Made by a program: the position numbers and the translations under genes. A stretch of 58,851 nt of DNA, from assembly GCF_008039875.1 (NCBI RefSeq), contig NZ_VRUU01000021.1, forward strand, positions 1 through 58,851. The letters are read 5' to 3'. The notes beneath the pieces are model-generated. The model made no database searches. It saw only the letters and a program-made list of their open reading frames with translations, and was not told where the DNA came from. Within the stretch, counting starts at the first letter, position 1. Every line of letters begins with the position of its first letter. Source of the stretch: Methylobacterium sp. WL119. Its GTDB lineage: Bacteria > Pseudomonadota > Alphaproteobacteria > Rhizobiales > Beijerinckiaceae. This document shows positions 17,655 to 26,693 of this stretch, piece after piece.

Positions 17655-19469
17655 ATGACATTTAGAATCGCTCGCTCGTCATCCTGGTCCCCAACAATTG
17701 CTTTGTCGTGGTTCTGGGGGCTCGGATTTTTCTATGCCATCCATGTGACACTGTCATACGGATGGCTGGGTTTCCTTGCTTTCGCCCTTCCGAACGCTGC
17801 GGGCCTCGGCCTATTCGGCTGGATCCTGGGCGCGCCACGTCGAGACCTCGACCGGATCGTAGCCGTCGTCCAGGGTCCCTATGCGCTGCTATTCTCTCTT
17901 GGCCAGTTGTTCGCTGTTGCGATTACGATTTTCGGCTTCGTCGCGTATGCGTGGCTGCCGTTGTTCGGGCCGGGCGCGATCGTGGGTGTAGTTGCTCTGG
18001 TCCTCGTCGCATGCTCCATCGGTCACGCGATCCCGCTTCGCGGCATCAGGATAGTTCACGGCGTCTCACTGGCCCTGGGTGTATTAGCGTGTGTCGTAAT
18101 GTTCCCCGGATTGGTTGCGGCCCCTCATGGCACCAAGGTCCCATTTTACACCTTCGACGAGCGCTTCTACGGCCTCATCGTTCCGTCACTGGTCGGTTTC
18201 CTGCTTGGTCCCTGGATGGATGTCCAACAGTGGCAGCGGGCGGTCGAGATTCGACGTTCGGGCGCATCCGTCCGGTTCGCTTACGTTGCCGGCGCGATCT
18301 TGTTTCTTGGCCTGCTCGTCGTGAACGCCCTGCTCGCCGCGGCGGCAGGGCTCGGCGAGCCCATCACCTCGTCCGATGGCATTCCGGGAGCGTTCGCGGC
18401 CGTCGCCCAGGCGATCGCGCGCGATCATAACACTGTCACAACGTCAGCGTTCGTGGTTTGGACGGCGATCGCAGCTGCCTCTACGATCGACAGCTTCTAC
18501 TGCTCCACGCGGTGGCTCGGCGCGTCCGTCACGGCGCGCAGTAACTCACCGCTACTCGCCTTCGTGCCGGCGGGACTTGTGTCGTCCCCGGTCTGGATCC
18601 TCGGCGCTGCTGTGGCGACCACCTCCATCGCGATCTGGTCCGGCCTCTCGCTCGTGTACCTCATGATGCCGTTCGCAACGATCCTCGTCGGCGGGGCGGC
18701 ATGCCTCGTCTGCAGGACACTCGGCGCGACGCGTCGGTACGATCCGGTCCTTAGTTACATGATCGGAATGACCGCGTGTCTTGTCTTCCTCGTCGGCTAC
18801 GTTGCCCCGAGTTGGGCGCTTCTTTCGATCGCGCCGCTCATCGGGCTCATTGGCGCCTTGCCGATGATCACGGAGCTGCTCGGGTGGGGCGGTGCGCCGC
18901 CGGTCGTTGCGACGATGCCGAAAGGGGGGCGAGCGTCGGAAGTGGTGACCCTGACCCCGGTGAGGGATCGCGATGAATTGGGCGGCACCCATGGCTTCGA
19001 CGGACAGTGGTTCACCCTGAATCTGATCCCGACATACGACGACACGAACTCAGTTGGTAACGTCTACTTCGCTAACTACGTGCGTTGGGTCGGCAAGACA
19101 CGCGAGATGTTCTTCAATGCCTGCATGCCCGACTTCGATCTGAGCGGGACGGATTTCTTTATTCTGACTAAATCCTTCCATCATGACTTCCGTCGCGAGG
19201 CCGCAGAGTTCGAGCCGATCAAGGTCAAGATCCGTATAGCGAGCCACAATCGTAAATTCGTGACCCTAGCGCACGAGATTCATAGCGCGAAAAGCGGCCT
19301 CCTCGGCAGAGGAGAGCAGTCATTGATGTTTGTCGACACGGAACACTATCGTCCGTTGGATATTCCGCGATCCATTGTCGAGGGCTTCCTCCCGTACTGG
19401 CCGAAGAGTTCCCCGAATACGGCGTCGGGCGCTTTGGGCCCGTCCAACACGGTGGGGTCCGAGATATAG
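17655..19469 (+). CDS. Fusion of a multi-helix membrane domain and a hotdog thioesterase
   Basis: A 604-residue two-part protein. Residues about 10-420 form some ten to twelve membrane helices with a transporter-like look (ALSWFWGLGFFYAIHVTLSY at the start; similarity to sodium/solute or amino acid permease folds is only impressionistic). Residues about 452-590 are a 4HBT/hotdog domain close to enediyne-type thioesterases (DynE7/CalE7 class): YDDTNSVGNVYFANYVRW, KTREMFF and GLLGRGEQSLMFVDTE. Such domains release acyl chains from CoA or carrier proteins. The frame is open through the junction (VTLTPVRDRDELGGTHGF), so the fusion is not an obvious artefact. It ends ten bases before the tail of a convergent GGDEF-EAL gene. 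Confidence 0.8.
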   Translation: MTFRIARSSSWSPTIALSWFWGLGFFYAIHVTLSYGWLGFLAFALPNAAGLGLFGWILGAPRRDLDRIVAVVQGPYALLFSLGQLFAVAITIFGFVAYAWLPLFGPGAIVGVVALVLVACSIGHAIPLRGIRIVHGVSLALGVLACVVMFPGLVAAPHGTKVPFYTFDERFYGLIVPSLVGFLLGPWMDVQQWQRAVEIRRSGASVRFAYVAGAILFLGLLVVNALLAAAAGLGEPITSSDGIPGAFAAVAQAIARDHNTVTTSAFVVWTAIAAASTIDSFYCSTRWLGASVTARSNSPLLAFVPAGLVSSPVWILGAAVATTSIAIWSGLSLVYLMMPFATILVGGAACLVCRTLGATRRYDPVLSYMIGMTACLVFLVGYVAPSWALLSIAPLIGLIGALPMITELLGWGGAPPVVATMPKGGRASEVVTLTPVRDRDELGGTHGFDGQWFTLNLIPTYDDTNSVGNVYFANYVRWVGKTREMFFNACMPDFDLSGTDFFILTKSFHHDFRREAAEFEPIKVKIRIASHNRKFVTLAHEIHSAKSGLLGRGEQSLMFVDTEHYRPLDIPRSIVEGFLPYWPKSSPNTASGALGPSNTVGSEI

Positions 19470-19478
19470 AGGTCGGCC

Positions 19479-21857
19479 TCAGGCCGCTCGGTGCACGTCG
19501 GACCGGGAGTCCCGGTTTCCAGCGAGGAGGCAGGCCTGTTCGGCCGGAACGGGCTTACCGAACAAGTAACCCTGGAACTCGTGGCAGCCCTGACTTAGTA
19601 GACACTGGCGCTGCGCCTCCGTCTCGACGCCCTCGGCTGTGATTGTCATATCCAGGCTCGTCGCCAAGTCGATGATCGCCTGCACAATTGCCACACTACC
19701 GCGCTCGTGCGGAAGATCTCGGACGAAACTCTGATCGATCTTGATCTTGTCGAACGCGATACGGCGTAGGTAACTCAAGCTGGAGTAGCCAGTTCCAAAA
19801 TCGTCAAGCGACAGCCTCACACCCATCTCCCGCAGATCGACGAGCATCACCTTGGTCGCGGAAGTCGCCTCTAAGAACACTGTCTCTGTGATCTCCAACT
19901 CGAGCCGGGCAGCAGCCATGCCGCTCTCCTGCAGGGCGGAGCGCACTAGGACCGGTAGGTCCGAATGCTGGAACTGCCTCGGTGAAAGATTGACGGCGAC
20001 CCTGATGCCGTCCGGCCACCCGGCAGCGATCCGGCAAGCCTCGCGTAGGATCCATCCACCGAGCGGTATGATGACCCCCGTATCCTCGGCGAGTGGGATA
20101 AAATCGGCGGGCGAGACAAAGCCCTTTACCGGATGCTTCCAGCGCAGAAGCGCCTCGAACCCGCGGATGCGAGACGTGTCGGCCGTCACGATGGGCTGGA
20201 AATAGAGAATGAACTCGTTGCGATCGAGGGCACCCCGCAGGTCGGCGGTAAGGGCCCGCCGCGCCTGGATCTGGTCGTCCATCTCGGCCTCGTAGAACCG
20301 ATAGCCGTTCCGGCCCTCACGCTTCGTCCGATAGAGCGCAAGGTCGGCCCGTCGCATGATGTCGTCGCACCCATCCCGCTGGGCGATGGCGATGCCGATG
20401 CTGAGCCCAACGCCAAGCTGAATACCGTCGATGGTGATGGGGGCTGCAATCGCCGCGACGATACGTCCCGCGATAGCTTCGATCGCGTATACATCCCGCG
20501 CGAAACATCCCGTGACTAGGACCGCGAACTCGTCCCCTGCCAATCGCGCCACATGCAAGTACGTTGCTTTGAAGGCCAACAGGCGTTCGGCGACCACACG
20601 TAGTAGGCCGTCTCCGGTTGCATGACCGAAGGTATCGTTCACGGACTTGAACTCGTCGAGGTCGAGCGCGAGTACGACAAGCAGATCGTCCCCGAGGAGC
20701 CGCTCGCGCGCGCTTTCTAACATTTGTTGGAACGAAACTCGGTTCGGGAGGTCCGTCAACGGATCGTGCAACGCGAGGTACGAGAGACGCTCCTCCGAGA
20801 GCCGCTTCTCGGTGACATCCGACCCGACGCCGCGATACCCCGAGAATGCGCCGCCATTGCCGAACGTCGGCTTCCCGCTTAAGGACCACATTCGTCGTTG
20901 GCCCGCAATGTCCAGCGGCAGGAGAAGGTTTCGGAAGACGCGACGCTCGGCGATACAATCCCACAAGGCCGCGCCAGGATGGCTATCGGGTAGAGCTAAC
21001 GGGGGCAGGAGCAGCCGTTCGAGCGGCAGGCCCAGGAGCTGCCGCTCGGACGAGCCGGCGACTTCGACTAGCCGTGGGGACACGTGCCTGAGGCGAAGGT
21101 CGGAATCGGTCTCCCAAAGCCAATCGCTCGCGTTTTCCTCGAACTCGTTAAGTAGCAAGTGTGTAAATTCCTGCTGGCGCTCCAAGTCGATTTGCGCAAC
21201 GACGCGCATCTTCAGGAGCCGGCTAAGGTGCAGGATCGTGAAGCAGATGAAGGCCGCATAGAAGACGAGCAGGATCCCCACGTAGATGTAGAATTGCTCA
21301 CCGGTCGCTGCTAGGGCGACGAACGAACCGATGATGATCAGACCCGAGTATCCAATCGCGACCCGCGGCAGGACAGCCGCGCTCATGCCCGTCGCGATAA
21401 GGCCTGCGCACGAGGAGGCAATGAGGAGACGCCCTTGTGCGTCCGCCCCCCCGAACAGCATGACCGGAAGGGAAGCAAGCAGCAAACCGTACAGATGGGC
21501 AACGAGGATGACGCGCCAGATAAAAGCGGGTCGGACCTCGACTGGCTTAGGGCGCGAGCGCCAGAGCCAGCATTGCTGCAATGTGAGAATTGCCAAGGGC
21601 AGTACTGCAGCTTCCAGGCAAACGAGATAGGTGCGATGGTCACCCCCCCAAAACAGGTAGACGACTACCTGCACGACCCCGAGGCTGACCAGGATGGTGA
21701 ACGGTACAAGGCGCAGCGCGACATCAAGCTGCTCGACGCGCGCCCTAGCCTTTAGGTCGGCATCCAGCGGATCCGTCTTACGATCGGTGTCGATCAGGAA
21801 CGAGATGAGCATATCAAGTGGCACCGATGCTTTCTGAAGAGCAGCCTTGGTCGCCAA
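19479..21857 (-). CDS. Membrane PAS-GGDEF-EAL protein, c-di-GMP turnover
   Basis: A 792-residue protein that may make and degrade cyclic di-GMP. Five or six membrane helices lie in residues 50-215, then a PAS domain (about 235-350, DWLWETDSDLRLRHVS). The GGDEF domain has the altered motif AGDEF (440-444, in ARLAGDEFAVL). The EAL domain starts near 550 (EALLRW at 568). The EAL metal and catalytic residues appear complete: VNLSPRQFQ, ELEITETVF, LDDFGTGYSSL, DKIKIDQSFV and TAEGVETEAQ. Phosphodiesterase activity is therefore the safer prediction; cyclase activity with AGDEF is uncertain. The first in-frame start is TTG 21857; ATG 21812 is an alternative. Confidence 0.9.
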   Translation of the reverse strand: MATKAALQKASVPLDMLISFLIDTDRKTDPLDADLKARARVEQLDVALRLVPFTILVSLGVVQVVVYLFWGGDHRTYLVCLEAAVLPLAILTLQQCWLWRSRPKPVEVRPAFIWRVILVAHLYGLLLASLPVMLFGGADAQGRLLIASSCAGLIATGMSAAVLPRVAIGYSGLIIIGSFVALAATGEQFYIYVGILLVFYAAFICFTILHLSRLLKMRVVAQIDLERQQEFTHLLLNEFEENASDWLWETDSDLRLRHVSPRLVEVAGSSERQLLGLPLERLLLPPLALPDSHPGAALWDCIAERRVFRNLLLPLDIAGQRRMWSLSGKPTFGNGGAFSGYRGVGSDVTEKRLSEERLSYLALHDPLTDLPNRVSFQQMLESARERLLGDDLLVVLALDLDEFKSVNDTFGHATGDGLLRVVAERLLAFKATYLHVARLAGDEFAVLVTGCFARDVYAIEAIAGRIVAAIAAPITIDGIQLGVGLSIGIAIAQRDGCDDIMRRADLALYRTKREGRNGYRFYEAEMDDQIQARRALTADLRGALDRNEFILYFQPIVTADTSRIRGFEALLRWKHPVKGFVSPADFIPLAEDTGVIIPLGGWILREACRIAAGWPDGIRVAVNLSPRQFQHSDLPVLVRSALQESGMAAARLELEITETVFLEATSATKVMLVDLREMGVRLSLDDFGTGYSSLSYLRRIAFDKIKIDQSFVRDLPHERGSVAIVQAIIDLATSLDMTITAEGVETEAQRQCLLSQGCHEFQGYLFGKPVPAEQACLLAGNRDSRSDVHRAA

Positions 21858-22109
21858 ATATAACTGATATTACTAAGCAACACGTTTAGTCCACCAGTTT
21901 TGCACGTCGAGGTCAATTTTTGGTTTATGCTACCTGGAACCGTGACACATTTTTAACGAGTGTCCGCATCGGGTCGAGAGAACGCTCGGCGATGATGTCC
22001 GCCTTCATGCATCGCTGCCCTGAAGCGGAATAGCTCAAATCCACCCAACCTGGTCGTAGAGTATATGCGCGGGTATCAGTCGGAAGCAGTCGTTGCGACG
22101 CCCCAGTGA

Positions 22110-22655
22110 TCAAGGTGTGCGCAAGATGCGGTAGACCTGCATTCGTGAGCATCCTAACGCGGCGGCAATCGCTGCCGGACCGCTTCCGGCAAGCTGCAGT
22201 GCCCGAATCTTATCGCGATCAAGCCTACGCTTGCCACCAAGGTACACGCCGGTAGCCTTCGCCTGGGCGATGCCTTCCCGCTGCCGCTCCTTAATGAAGC
22301 GCCGTTCCATCTGCGCCACCATGCCAAGAACGGTGATTACCACGTGACCCATCTCTTCGCGCGTAGAGACATGAGGGTCGAGGACAGTGACGGAAGCGCC
22401 GCGCTGCTCGGCTTCGTGCACGACGTTCAGCACATCGCGGGTATCACGCCCGAGGCGATCGAGCCTCGTGACAACCAACTCATCGCCTTTGCGTAGGAAC
22501 TCAAGGATGGTGGCCAATTCGGTTCGCCCCTCGCGGCTACCGCCCGACACCTTCTCGGATCGTATGATCGCGCAGCCTTCGGAGCGTAGGCGATTGAGCT
22601 GCCCGTCGAGATCCTGATCGACGGTGCTAACGCGGGCATAACCTATACGGGGCAT
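22110..22655 (-). CDS. Serine recombinase of the resolvase/invertase family
   Basis: A 181-residue site-specific recombinase. The catalytic Ser10 lies in IGYARVSTVDQDLDGQ; the family motifs VVTRLDRLGRDTRDV, MERRFIKERQREGI and the C-terminal helix-turn-helix (AAIAAALGCSRMQVYRIL) are all present. Length is normal for Tn3-type resolvases or Hin/Gin invertases. No transposase or invertible segment adjoins it, so it may be a leftover of a transposon or act on a distant site. Its presence marks this stretch as mobile. Confidence 0.92.
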   Translation of the reverse strand: MPRIGYARVSTVDQDLDGQLNRLRSEGCAIIRSEKVSGGSREGRTELATILEFLRKGDELVVTRLDRLGRDTRDVLNVVHEAEQRGASVTVLDPHVSTREEMGHVVITVLGMVAQMERRFIKERQREGIAQAKATGVYLGGKRRLDRDKIRALQLAGSGPAAIAAALGCSRMQVYRILRTP

Positions 22656-22776
22656 GTGTCACCTCAGGCTTTATGCCCGAGGCTACCGCGTTACAAATAG
22701 GCAGCGTCAACCCAGATGTTACGGGTCCGGTTTTCTGATCTGTTACGTCACGCGAGGGTATACCCTGATGTCAGCG

Positions 22777-23970
22777 TTATCGCGTTACCCCTGCCGAAGC
22801 CAATCGTGCTGCTAGGCGCGGATAGATTCGAAGTGCGTTGCTTGCGTAGATTTTGGCGCGGTCGGCATCCGGGATCGCAGCGGCCTCGACGTAGCGCTTG
22901 GTGTCGTCGAAGGCGTGGCCGGTCTCGGGATCGATCCCGTTGACGGCGCCGACCATCTCGGAGGCGAACAGCACGTTGTCGGTCGGGACAACCTTCAGAA
23001 GCAGGTCGATCCCGGGCTGATGGTAGACGCAGGTGTCGAAGAAGACGTTGCGCATCAGCTCCGAGATCGGCGGTCGCTTCAGGTCCTGCGCAAGGCCACG
23101 GTAGCGGCCCCAGTGATACGGCACCGCGCCGCCGCCATGGGGAATGATCAACCGCAGGGTTGGGAAGTCCTTGAACAGGTCGGAGGTCACGAACTGCATG
23201 AAGGCCGTCGTGTCGCCGTTTATGTAGAGGGCGCCGGTTGCATGGAAGTTGCGGTTGGCAGATGCGCTGACGTGGATCATACCCGGCACGTCGAGTTCGA
23301 CCATCTTCTCCCAGAGCGGATACCAGAACCGGTCGGACAGCGGCGGATCCGTCCAGTAGCCGCCCGACGGGTCTGGGTTGACGTTGCAGCCGACGAAGCC
23401 GAGTTCCCGCACGCAGCGCTCGAGCTCGGCCGTGCAGTTCTTCGGCGACACGCCCGGCGTCTGCGGCAGTTGGCAGACGCCGACGAAGTTACGCGGCATC
23501 AGCGTCGCGATACGGTGGATCATGTCGTTCGAGACGATCGACCAGTCGAGGCTGGTGCGAGCGTTGCCGATATGGTGGCCCATGCCGCCGGCCCGCGGCG
23601 AGAACAGCGCCAGCGAGATGCCGCGCGCGGCCTGAAGCTTGAGCTGGCGGTCGGCCACGCTTGCCCGCACCTCGTTGTCGCTGACAATCAGCGAAGATGG
23701 TGTCGGCGATTGTGCGGGGTCGTTGATGGCGTCGATCTGGCGCTTGCGCCACGCCAGCATCGATGGCGGCTCGGTGGTGTAGTGCCCGTGGCAATCGATC
23801 ACCAGGCCGGTATAGGGCGTGCGTTCAGCGACAGCTTGGGCACGGGCAGAGCTGGCCTGCGCGGCCAAGGCGGCAACGCCACCGCCAGCGAGCCCACGCA
23901 GGAGGCCGCGACGCGGGAGGCAACAGGCACACGTGGCTGGCGTGGTCGAGTCCGAGTCGGCGGTCATCAT
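22777..23970 (-). CDS. Amidohydrolase-family protein resembling 4-oxalomesaconate hydratase, with Tat signal
   Basis: A 397-residue protein of the ACMSD/LigJ branch of metal hydrolases. Metal ligands of the HxH type are at His61 and His63 (LVIDCHGHYTTEP). Further conserved pieces are FSPRAGGMGHHIGN, NPDPSGGYWTDPPL, IPHGGGAVPYHWGR and FASEM, where a Glu occupies the place typical of LigJ hydratases rather than the Asp of decarboxylases. LigJ adds water to 4-oxalomesaconate in gallate/protocatechuate breakdown and is normally cytoplasmic. This copy instead has a Tat-like signal (LPRRGLLRGLAGGG) followed by an Ala-rich stretch, so export is predicted. It lies ten bases after the NHL gene, in one operon. 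The substrate may differ. Confidence 0.8.
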   Translation of the reverse strand: MMTADSDSTTPATCACCLPRRGLLRGLAGGGVAALAAQASSARAQAVAERTPYTGLVIDCHGHYTTEPPSMLAWRKRQIDAINDPAQSPTPSSLIVSDNEVRASVADRQLKLQAARGISLALFSPRAGGMGHHIGNARTSLDWSIVSNDMIHRIATLMPRNFVGVCQLPQTPGVSPKNCTAELERCVRELGFVGCNVNPDPSGGYWTDPPLSDRFWYPLWEKMVELDVPGMIHVSASANRNFHATGALYINGDTTAFMQFVTSDLFKDFPTLRLIIPHGGGAVPYHWGRYRGLAQDLKRPPISELMRNVFFDTCVYHQPGIDLLLKVVPTDNVLFASEMVGAVNGIDPETGHAFDDTKRYVEAAAIPDADRAKIYASNALRIYPRLAARLASAGVTR

Positions 23971-23980
23971 GCTTCAGTCC

Positions 23981-25093
23981 TCACGGTGCGGCCGTCCGTT
24001 TGCGCAGAACCATGTCGCCTCGGAACAGGAATTTCTGGGCACGCTTGCCGGTGTCCACCTCGGTGGTGAACACGTTGCCCTTCGAGTCCACCGCCAGATT
24101 GTGGACCCAATGGAAGTCCCCCGCCTGCCGGCCATTGCGCCCGAAGTGGCCGAGCACCTCGCCGGTTTCGCGGCTCAGCGTGCGGACCTCGTTGTTCGCC
24201 CCGTCGGCGTTGATCAGGTAGGTCTCGCGCTCGTCCGGCCAGAGGGCGAGTTCCCACACCGCACCATTGGCCCGCGTGCCGCGCTCGACGAACATCTCCT
24301 TCACGAAGCTGCCGTCCTTGTGGAAGACCTGAATGCGGTTGTTGGTGCGGTCGCAGACGTAGACCAGTCCATCGCGAGCGATCTGGACGCAATGGACTGG
24401 ATTACGGAACTGCGCCGCCGGCGCGGCCGCGGGGTCGTAGGGTCCGAGCTTCTCGTCGGTCGGCGGCTTGCCGTAGGCTCCCCACATCCGTTTGAACGCG
24501 CCCGTCTCGGCGTCGAACACGATCACCCGATGGTTGTAGTAGCCATCCGCGACGTAGAGTTCGTTGGTTTCGGGATCGACCTGCATTGCCGCGGGCTTGC
24601 CGAGCCGCGTGTTGTCCAGGCTATCGGTCTGGGGGCCCTGTTTGCCGATCTGCAGGACAAACCGGCCGTCCTGAGTGAACTTCAGGATCTGCCCGTCGGT
24701 GTCGCCGTTGCCGGCCAGCCATACGAAGCCCTTGTGGTCGATGTGGATGCCATGCTCGTTTGTGGGCCATTCGTAGCCCTGGCCGGGGCCGCCCCATGAC
24801 TTCAGAAGCGTGCCGGCCTGGTCGAAGACGAGGACAGGCGGGGCCGGCTTGCAACACCGGGTCCGCGGCGGATCGAGGCTTGCGGCTTTCTCGTCATCGG
24901 TCAGCGTCCGCGGTCGCTGCACGACCCAGACGTTGTCCTGCGCATCAACCGCAACGCCGGCGGCCTGCCCCATGATCCAGTCGTTTGGCAGACGCTTGGG
25001 CCAAGCCGGATCGACCTCGAAGCGCAGTGGTTCTTCTGCATGGACCGGTAGGACGAAAACGATCGCGACCACGGCCGCAAGGCATCGTAGCAT
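23981..25093 (-). CDS. Exported NHL-repeat beta-propeller protein
   Basis: A 370-residue protein with a signal peptide (MLRCLAAVVAIVFVLPVHAEE) and a six-bladed NHL-type propeller. Repeats are recognisable as GVAVDAQDNVWVVQRP, GIHIDHKGFVWLAGNG, AMQVDPETNELYVADG, CVQIARDGLVYVCDRTNNR and NLAVDSKGNVFTTEVDTG. The fold occurs in lactonases and peptidyl-alpha-hydroxyglycine lyases, but catalytic identity cannot be read from the sequence. A Cys pair (RCCKP) sits in the second blade. The start at 25093 has GGAGGA six bases upstream; an upstream extension in the same frame lacks these features. It forms an operon with the downstream amidohydrolase, both exported. Confidence 0.82.
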   Translation of the reverse strand: MLRCLAAVVAIVFVLPVHAEEPLRFEVDPAWPKRLPNDWIMGQAAGVAVDAQDNVWVVQRPRTLTDDEKAASLDPPRTRCCKPAPPVLVFDQAGTLLKSWGGPGQGYEWPTNEHGIHIDHKGFVWLAGNGDTDGQILKFTQDGRFVLQIGKQGPQTDSLDNTRLGKPAAMQVDPETNELYVADGYYNHRVIVFDAETGAFKRMWGAYGKPPTDEKLGPYDPAAAPAAQFRNPVHCVQIARDGLVYVCDRTNNRIQVFHKDGSFVKEMFVERGTRANGAVWELALWPDERETYLINADGANNEVRTLSRETGEVLGHFGRNGRQAGDFHWVHNLAVDSKGNVFTTEVDTGKRAQKFLFRGDMVLRKRTAAP

Positions 25094-25494
25094 GCAGGTT
25101 CCTCCGGCGATCTTATCTCTGGCGTGATCGCTTTGTCTCGGCCCATAGGGGGCCATCGGGCTGCGTTCGTCCAGCGACCGGGCTTCAACTCCGGGCCGCA
25201 TTGTTTTCGCGGCGCGACCTCGCCAGACTCTTTGCCGCCGTTTCGATGCCGGAGGTCGCACAGCTCGCGTCGGGACTCAGAGAACCCACGGGATCGAAGC
25301 GGGTGCGCCCGTTCCGCGCGGCCGAGAAAGCGTTTTCAGCGATTTGTGCGGGTCTATCGCGGCGCGGCCTATGGCTTCGAGAACATCTGTGCACGGATCG
25401 CGGCTGATCTCGCGGACCGACCGGTTCGAATGACGGGTCTTGCCGCCTTGGCGTGAACCCTAAATGCAGCAACTGGGCAACGGTCGTACGGTGA
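25094..25494. other. Intergenic stretch with possible gene remnant
   Basis: About 400 bases. Upstream of the NHL gene a ribosome site and presumably a promoter are present. On the plus strand the frame MPEVAQLASGLREPTGSKRV and, one frame over, RGAAYGFENICARIAADLA look like two halves of a broken coding sequence of unknown kind. Confidence 0.3.
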
Positions 25495-26457
25495 TCACTT
25501 CGGAACCGCGCCGACCTCCCGAAGATATGCGGCGGTCGCCTGGTGAAGCCACCCAGCAGGCACGTTCGAGACAAGGTTGCGCGGATCGCTCTCGCGACCT
25601 TGCGGATAGTTTCGAGCCAAGGTCTCCCGCCCGCAGTCGATCGCTCGCACGAGCCTGGCGACGGCAACGTCTTCCAGGCCGGGTCGGGCCAGGATGAAAC
25701 TCCAGGACCCGACTGTCTCAACCGCTGCATCCTGACCGTGGAAGGAACCAGCCGGAACGGTCAGTCGACGCAGCGAGGCGCGAAGGGCCAGGATCTGCGG
25801 GATCGCCACGGGCGCTGGGCCGAAGAAGCGAGCGCCTCCGGCCGCCTCCGCCAGATTTTTGAAGCCCGGCCAGCCGAGGCTTGCCCCCCAGAGCGCAGCG
25901 GCACGACCATCAAGGACCTGGTTCGCGCCGTCGGCGGCATCGTCGAGTAGGATCGGCGTGATATCGCTCTCAGGATCGATGCCGGACCCTTGAAGCACGG
26001 TCCGGCCCATGATCGTGAACCCAGAGCCGCGCGTACCGAGTGCAACCCGATGCCCGCGCAGATCCTGGACATTTCGGATCGGACTGGCCGCTGGAACAAC
26101 GAACATGCCGGGTGAGGCATCGATGGGTGCCGCGACCGTCAAACGGTCGCCGTCGCCGTTCTGATTGGCCATCGCTTCGTAGGCGTATTCGCCTTGTACG
26201 AGGGCGAGGTCGAGCTTGCCAGCTTTCAGCAGCGCGAGGTTTTCGGTCGAACCCTTCGTGATCGTGGTGTCGATCATCAAACCCGGATCAACCGCGTGGA
26301 CGGCGGCAATGAGCGCTCGGCCAAATGCCGGGAATGAACCACCCGGGGTTGCCGTTCCCAAAGTCAGACGGAGCTCGGATTCGTTCTGTTGCGCCAGCGT
26401 GCGTGGGATCGTGGCGAAACTTGCCATGCCGAATAGCACTGCGCGCCGCTGAATCAT
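25495..26457 (-). CDS. TAXI-type TRAP solute-binding protein, orphan
   Basis: A 320-residue periplasmic binding protein of the TAXI family, which captures small organic acids for TRAP transporters. The signal region reads MIQRRAVLFGMASFATIPRT (twin Arg, possibly Tat) followed by the TAXI start LRLTLGTATPGGSFPAFGRA. Family marks DLALVQGEYAYEA and LRGHRVALGTRGSGFTIMGR are present. No TRAP membrane subunit adjoins it. It precedes the NHL and amidohydrolase genes on the same strand after 400 bases, suggesting a function in sensing or supplying their substrate. Start 26457 is chosen because the signal peptide begins there. Confidence 0.85.
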   Translation of the reverse strand: MIQRRAVLFGMASFATIPRTLAQQNESELRLTLGTATPGGSFPAFGRALIAAVHAVDPGLMIDTTITKGSTENLALLKAGKLDLALVQGEYAYEAMANQNGDGDRLTVAAPIDASPGMFVVPAASPIRNVQDLRGHRVALGTRGSGFTIMGRTVLQGSGIDPESDITPILLDDAADGANQVLDGRAAALWGASLGWPGFKNLAEAAGGARFFGPAPVAIPQILALRASLRRLTVPAGSFHGQDAAVETVGSWSFILARPGLEDVAVARLVRAIDCGRETLARNYPQGRESDPRNLVSNVPAGWLHQATAAYLREVGAVPK

Positions 26458-26693
26458 GGTACCCCCACAACTGGGCTCTACGAACGCCCGCAATGCGCCA
26501 ATAGCTGACGGTAGGTGCCCGCCCGAAAGCGGACCTTCAGTTCCAGGTAACCGTCCGTCCGCTGTCGACCGTTTTATCCCATTCCGCGGGCGACGCGTGA
26601 ACGTTTGCTTCAGACAGACCCAGTCATTCGGTTGTCAAATTATGCCCAGTACGTGTGGCAACACACTCCTCGTCTGATCGGCCAGAGAAGCAA

